A stretch of 64,000 nucleotides of DNA, from contig NZ_JAGJDY010000005.1 in NCBI RefSeq assembly GCF_018100795.1, forward strand, positions 1-64,000, read 5' to 3'. The position numbers and the translations under genes were made by a program. Below the pieces are notes generated by a model. The model was given only the letters and a program-made list of their open reading frames with translations, made no database searches and had not been told where the DNA came from. Positions 62,148 through 64,000 of this stretch are shown here, piece after piece. This DNA is from Alteromonas sp. MMG017. GTDB taxonomy: Bacteria; Pseudomonadota; Gammaproteobacteria; Enterobacterales; Alteromonadaceae. The stretch's first letter is position 1. Each line of letters starts with the position of its first letter.

Positions 62148-63359
62148 ATGCTACATTCCTCGCCGCTTACCAAATATCAAGCACTAGTCGATTCGGGAAA
62201 GCTTCAAAAAGATCCCTCTCAACAACACGCCATTGCATTGCTACAGCAGCTGTACCTTTCATTACAGCAGGTTCACGAAAACGCTTCTCACAAAAGTACG
62301 CAACTACAGAGTAAAGGTATATATCTGTGGGGCAAAGTAGGGCGGGGCAAAACCTTTTTGATGGACTTGCTAGACGCGAGTTTGACAAGCTCCCTGTGCA
62401 AACGGCAACACTTCCATCATTTCATGCAGGATGTGCATAAGCGGCTCACCGAGCTGTCCGGTAAGTCAGAGCCTTTGCGCCATATTGCGAAGCAGCTAAG
62501 TAAGCAGTACAAGGTGTTGTGTTTCGATGAGTTCTTTGTGTCTGATATTGGCGATGCCATGTTACTTGGTAACTTACTGCAATATATGTTTGAACTTAAC
62601 ATGGTGGTGGTGTGTACCAGCAATTGTGCGCCAAACGAGCTTTATCGAAATGGTTTGCAGCGTGCACGCTTTTTGCCGGCTATTGCGGCAATCGAAGCTC
62701 ATTTAAACATACTGCACTTAGATGGCAAACAAGACCATAGAAAGCGTGCGCTTACATACATTCAACGTTATTTCGAATTACCTAAGCCATTGCAAGCGCA
62801 GGCGGCATTGCATCAAACCCTACTTCGTCAGTTCGAATTAACATTTAATAGCACGCCTTCAAGTATAACCGTGTTAGGGCGAACTATTGATATCATCGCT
62901 CGAAGTGACGCGGATAAAAATAACTTAGGTATAAGTCATAAGGCAGTTTGTTTCAATTTTTCGGCATTGTGTGAAGGGCCGCGAAGCCACTTTGATTATG
63001 TAGAATTAGCCAAGTTGTACAAAACCATATTAGTGTTCAACGTGCCACCTATGAGTGGCCAGGCGTACGAGCGAATTAAAGCGCGGGGCACTGAAGATAA
63101 CGGTTCGAATATTAACATCGCCTCTGCTGAAACCGGAGAGCGGGAAGTGGTTTTAGCACCTATGGATGATGCATTACGCCGGTTTATTGCATTGGTAGAT
63201 GAATGTTACGACAGTAAAACTAACTTGGTAATAACGTCTTACGTTCCTCAAGATGAAATTTATACCAGTGGCTCGCTTATGTTTGAATTTAAGCGCACGA
63301 AAAGCCGATTGGTAGAAATGGCGTCAGAAGAATTTATGGCGAGTGTGAAGGAAAGATAG
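62148..63359 (+). CDS. zapE: Cell division ATPase ZapE (AFG1-like)
   Basis: A 403-residue AFG1/ZapE ATPase. Walker A is GKVGRGKT (residues 62-69), Walker B is VLCFDEFFVSD and the family-specific FNFSALCEGPRSHFDYVELA lies in the C-terminal half. ZapE interacts with FtsZ in E. coli and is membrane-associated, acting in division under stress. The ATG has no clear Shine-Dalgarno, and a folded leader precedes it. Monocistronic or with yehS. Confidence 0.92.
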   Translation: MLHSSPLTKYQALVDSGKLQKDPSQQHAIALLQQLYLSLQQVHENASHKSTQLQSKGIYLWGKVGRGKTFLMDLLDASLTSSLCKRQHFHHFMQDVHKRLTELSGKSEPLRHIAKQLSKQYKVLCFDEFFVSDIGDAMLLGNLLQYMFELNMVVVCTSNCAPNELYRNGLQRARFLPAIAAIEAHLNILHLDGKQDHRKRALTYIQRYFELPKPLQAQAALHQTLLRQFELTFNSTPSSITVLGRTIDIIARSDADKNNLGISHKAVCFNFSALCEGPRSHFDYVELAKLYKTILVFNVPPMSGQAYERIKARGTEDNGSNINIASAETGEREVVLAPMDDALRRFIALVDECYDSKTNLVITSYVPQDEIYTSGSLMFEFKRTKSRLVEMASEEFMASVKER

Positions 63360-63522
63360 GCACGCTAACTTATCTTATGTATTAAAAATAAATCTATGAA
63401 TGCCTACCTATTCCACCAATTTCCTACAGAACGCTTCACTTTACCTTTATCGATAAATTGAAAGCAGAAAAAGTTTTCAAACTAGCGTGAATTTATCTTA
63501 AGACCGATTATCTTAAGCGCAT

Positions 63523-64000
63523 TTAGCTAGGAACGGGAGCGTTCTGCGCGATAAGGTTTTTAGACTTCAACTCACGCCAAAACTCAGTTGGAATTTTCAC
63601 TTTCATCGCCTTAATGTTCGCGGTGACTTGCTCCATGGTGCGAGCACCAGGAATAATGGCAGAGACAGTATCTGGGGCTTCAGCAAACTGAAGTGCAGCT
63701 GTTTTCATATCAATACCGTGTTTTATGGCAACAGTGTTAATAGCAGCAAACTTCTGTGACATGGTATTCGGAATTTTGCTCGAATAGTTAAATCGGTTTC
63801 TACCAGCTAAGAAACCGCCATTTAATGGGGCGCCTACTACTACAGACATATCGCGCTTATCCAGCAACGGAAAGGTTTTCTTTAAGGCTTCATCATGATC
63901 CAATATGGAATACTGTAAGGCTAACAAAAATATATCGGGGTCTGATATTTCAAGGGCTTTGTATGCCGCATGGGGAGTATTAATGCCAAATCCCCATCCT
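63523..64000 (-). CDS. Aldo/keto reductase, truncated by the window edge
   Basis: Only the C-terminal 158 residues are inside the window; the gene continues to the right on the minus strand. The visible part reads INTPHAAYKALE, DPDIFLLALQYSILDHDEAL, then VVVGAPLNGGFLAGR and the C-terminal cofactor segment IIPGARTMEQVTANI. These match aldo/keto reductases of the D-threo-aldose (fucose) dehydrogenase type, which act on sugars with NAD(P). The catalytic Asp-Tyr-Lys-His region lies beyond the edge. Confidence 0.85.
   Translation of the reverse strand, partial: GWGFGINTPHAAYKALEISDPDIFLLALQYSILDHDEALKKTFPLLDKRDMSVVVGAPLNGGFLAGRNRFNYSSKIPNTMSQKFAAINTVAIKHGIDMKTAALQFAEAPDTVSAIIPGARTMEQVTANIKAMKVKIPTEFWRELKSKNLIAQNAPVPS

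Noticed and set aside
1..64000. Mobile elements, integrases, tRNA or rRNA genes
   Set aside because: None recognised on either strand by eye; a tRNA-specific scan was not possible here.

Overview
The window reads as the chromosome of a marine gammaproteobacterium of the Alteromonadales, most likely Alteromonas or a close relative. This is inferred from gene content: TonB-dependent receptors, a complete cyo quinol oxidase operon, a sucrose-phosphorylase locus with its own outer-membrane receptor, class I adenylate cyclase, ZapE, YehS and many exported peptidases and lipoproteins. No database search was possible. No rRNA, tRNA, CRISPR array, integrase or insertion sequence was seen. Coding density is high. 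Many transcription units are bounded by clear intrinsic terminators or bidirectional hairpins.

Layout. 0.4-4.6 kb: DUF885 metallopeptidase facing a translationally coupled Baeyer-Villiger-type monooxygenase and alpha/beta hydrolase. 4.7-8.7 kb: redox and stress genes (glutaredoxin-MauE fusion, DJ-1/PfpI protein, short-chain dehydrogenase, LysR regulator, DUF2798, quinol-monooxygenase-like ABM protein). 8.7-14.3 kb: cyoABCDE on the minus strand, with a small membrane protein upstream. 15-25.7 kb: a second dehydrogenase, a very large exported Asp-box (BNR) repeat protein, a TonB receptor overlapping a convergent PepSY gene, a royal-jelly-protein-like beta-propeller, an exported EEP nuclease/phosphatase and a histidine-rich membrane protein. 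25.8-30.7 kb: M1 aminopeptidase lipoprotein, a DksA-like zinc finger, and a BlaI repressor/M56-TonB sensor pair preceded by two BlaI-type operators. 30.7-37.1 kb: amine oxidase and tandem cupin divergent from a LysR regulator, a CMD protein, then a Tat-exported PLP enzyme next to a Sec-exported RidA.

37.7-43.4 kb is a sugar-uptake operon: LacI-type palindrome, TonB receptor, MFS permease and GH13 sucrose phosphorylase. 43.6-47.05 kb is the least explained region. It is a four-gene, tightly packed cassette with its own consensus -10 box. It encodes a pesticin/T4-lysozyme-like muramidase with a peptidoglycan-binding-like N-terminus, two small proteins without recognisable family, and a 609-residue protein with a peptidoglycan-binding domain, a DNA-level tandem repeat tract and a hydrophobic C-terminus. 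This is my best candidate for an undescribed system.

47.3-64 kb is mostly housekeeping and signalling: GST, an RlhA-like U32 protein, acyl-CoA thioesterase, DUF985 lipoprotein, a short class I adenylate cyclase paralogue, nitroreductase, a TPR-GGDEF cyclase, a eukaryote-type glyoxalase I, three envelope proteins, YehS, ZapE and a truncated aldo/keto reductase running off the right edge. Themes linking the genes are aerobic respiration, reactive carbonyl and electrophile defence, outer-membrane nutrient uptake, and second-messenger (cAMP, c-di-GMP) signalling.
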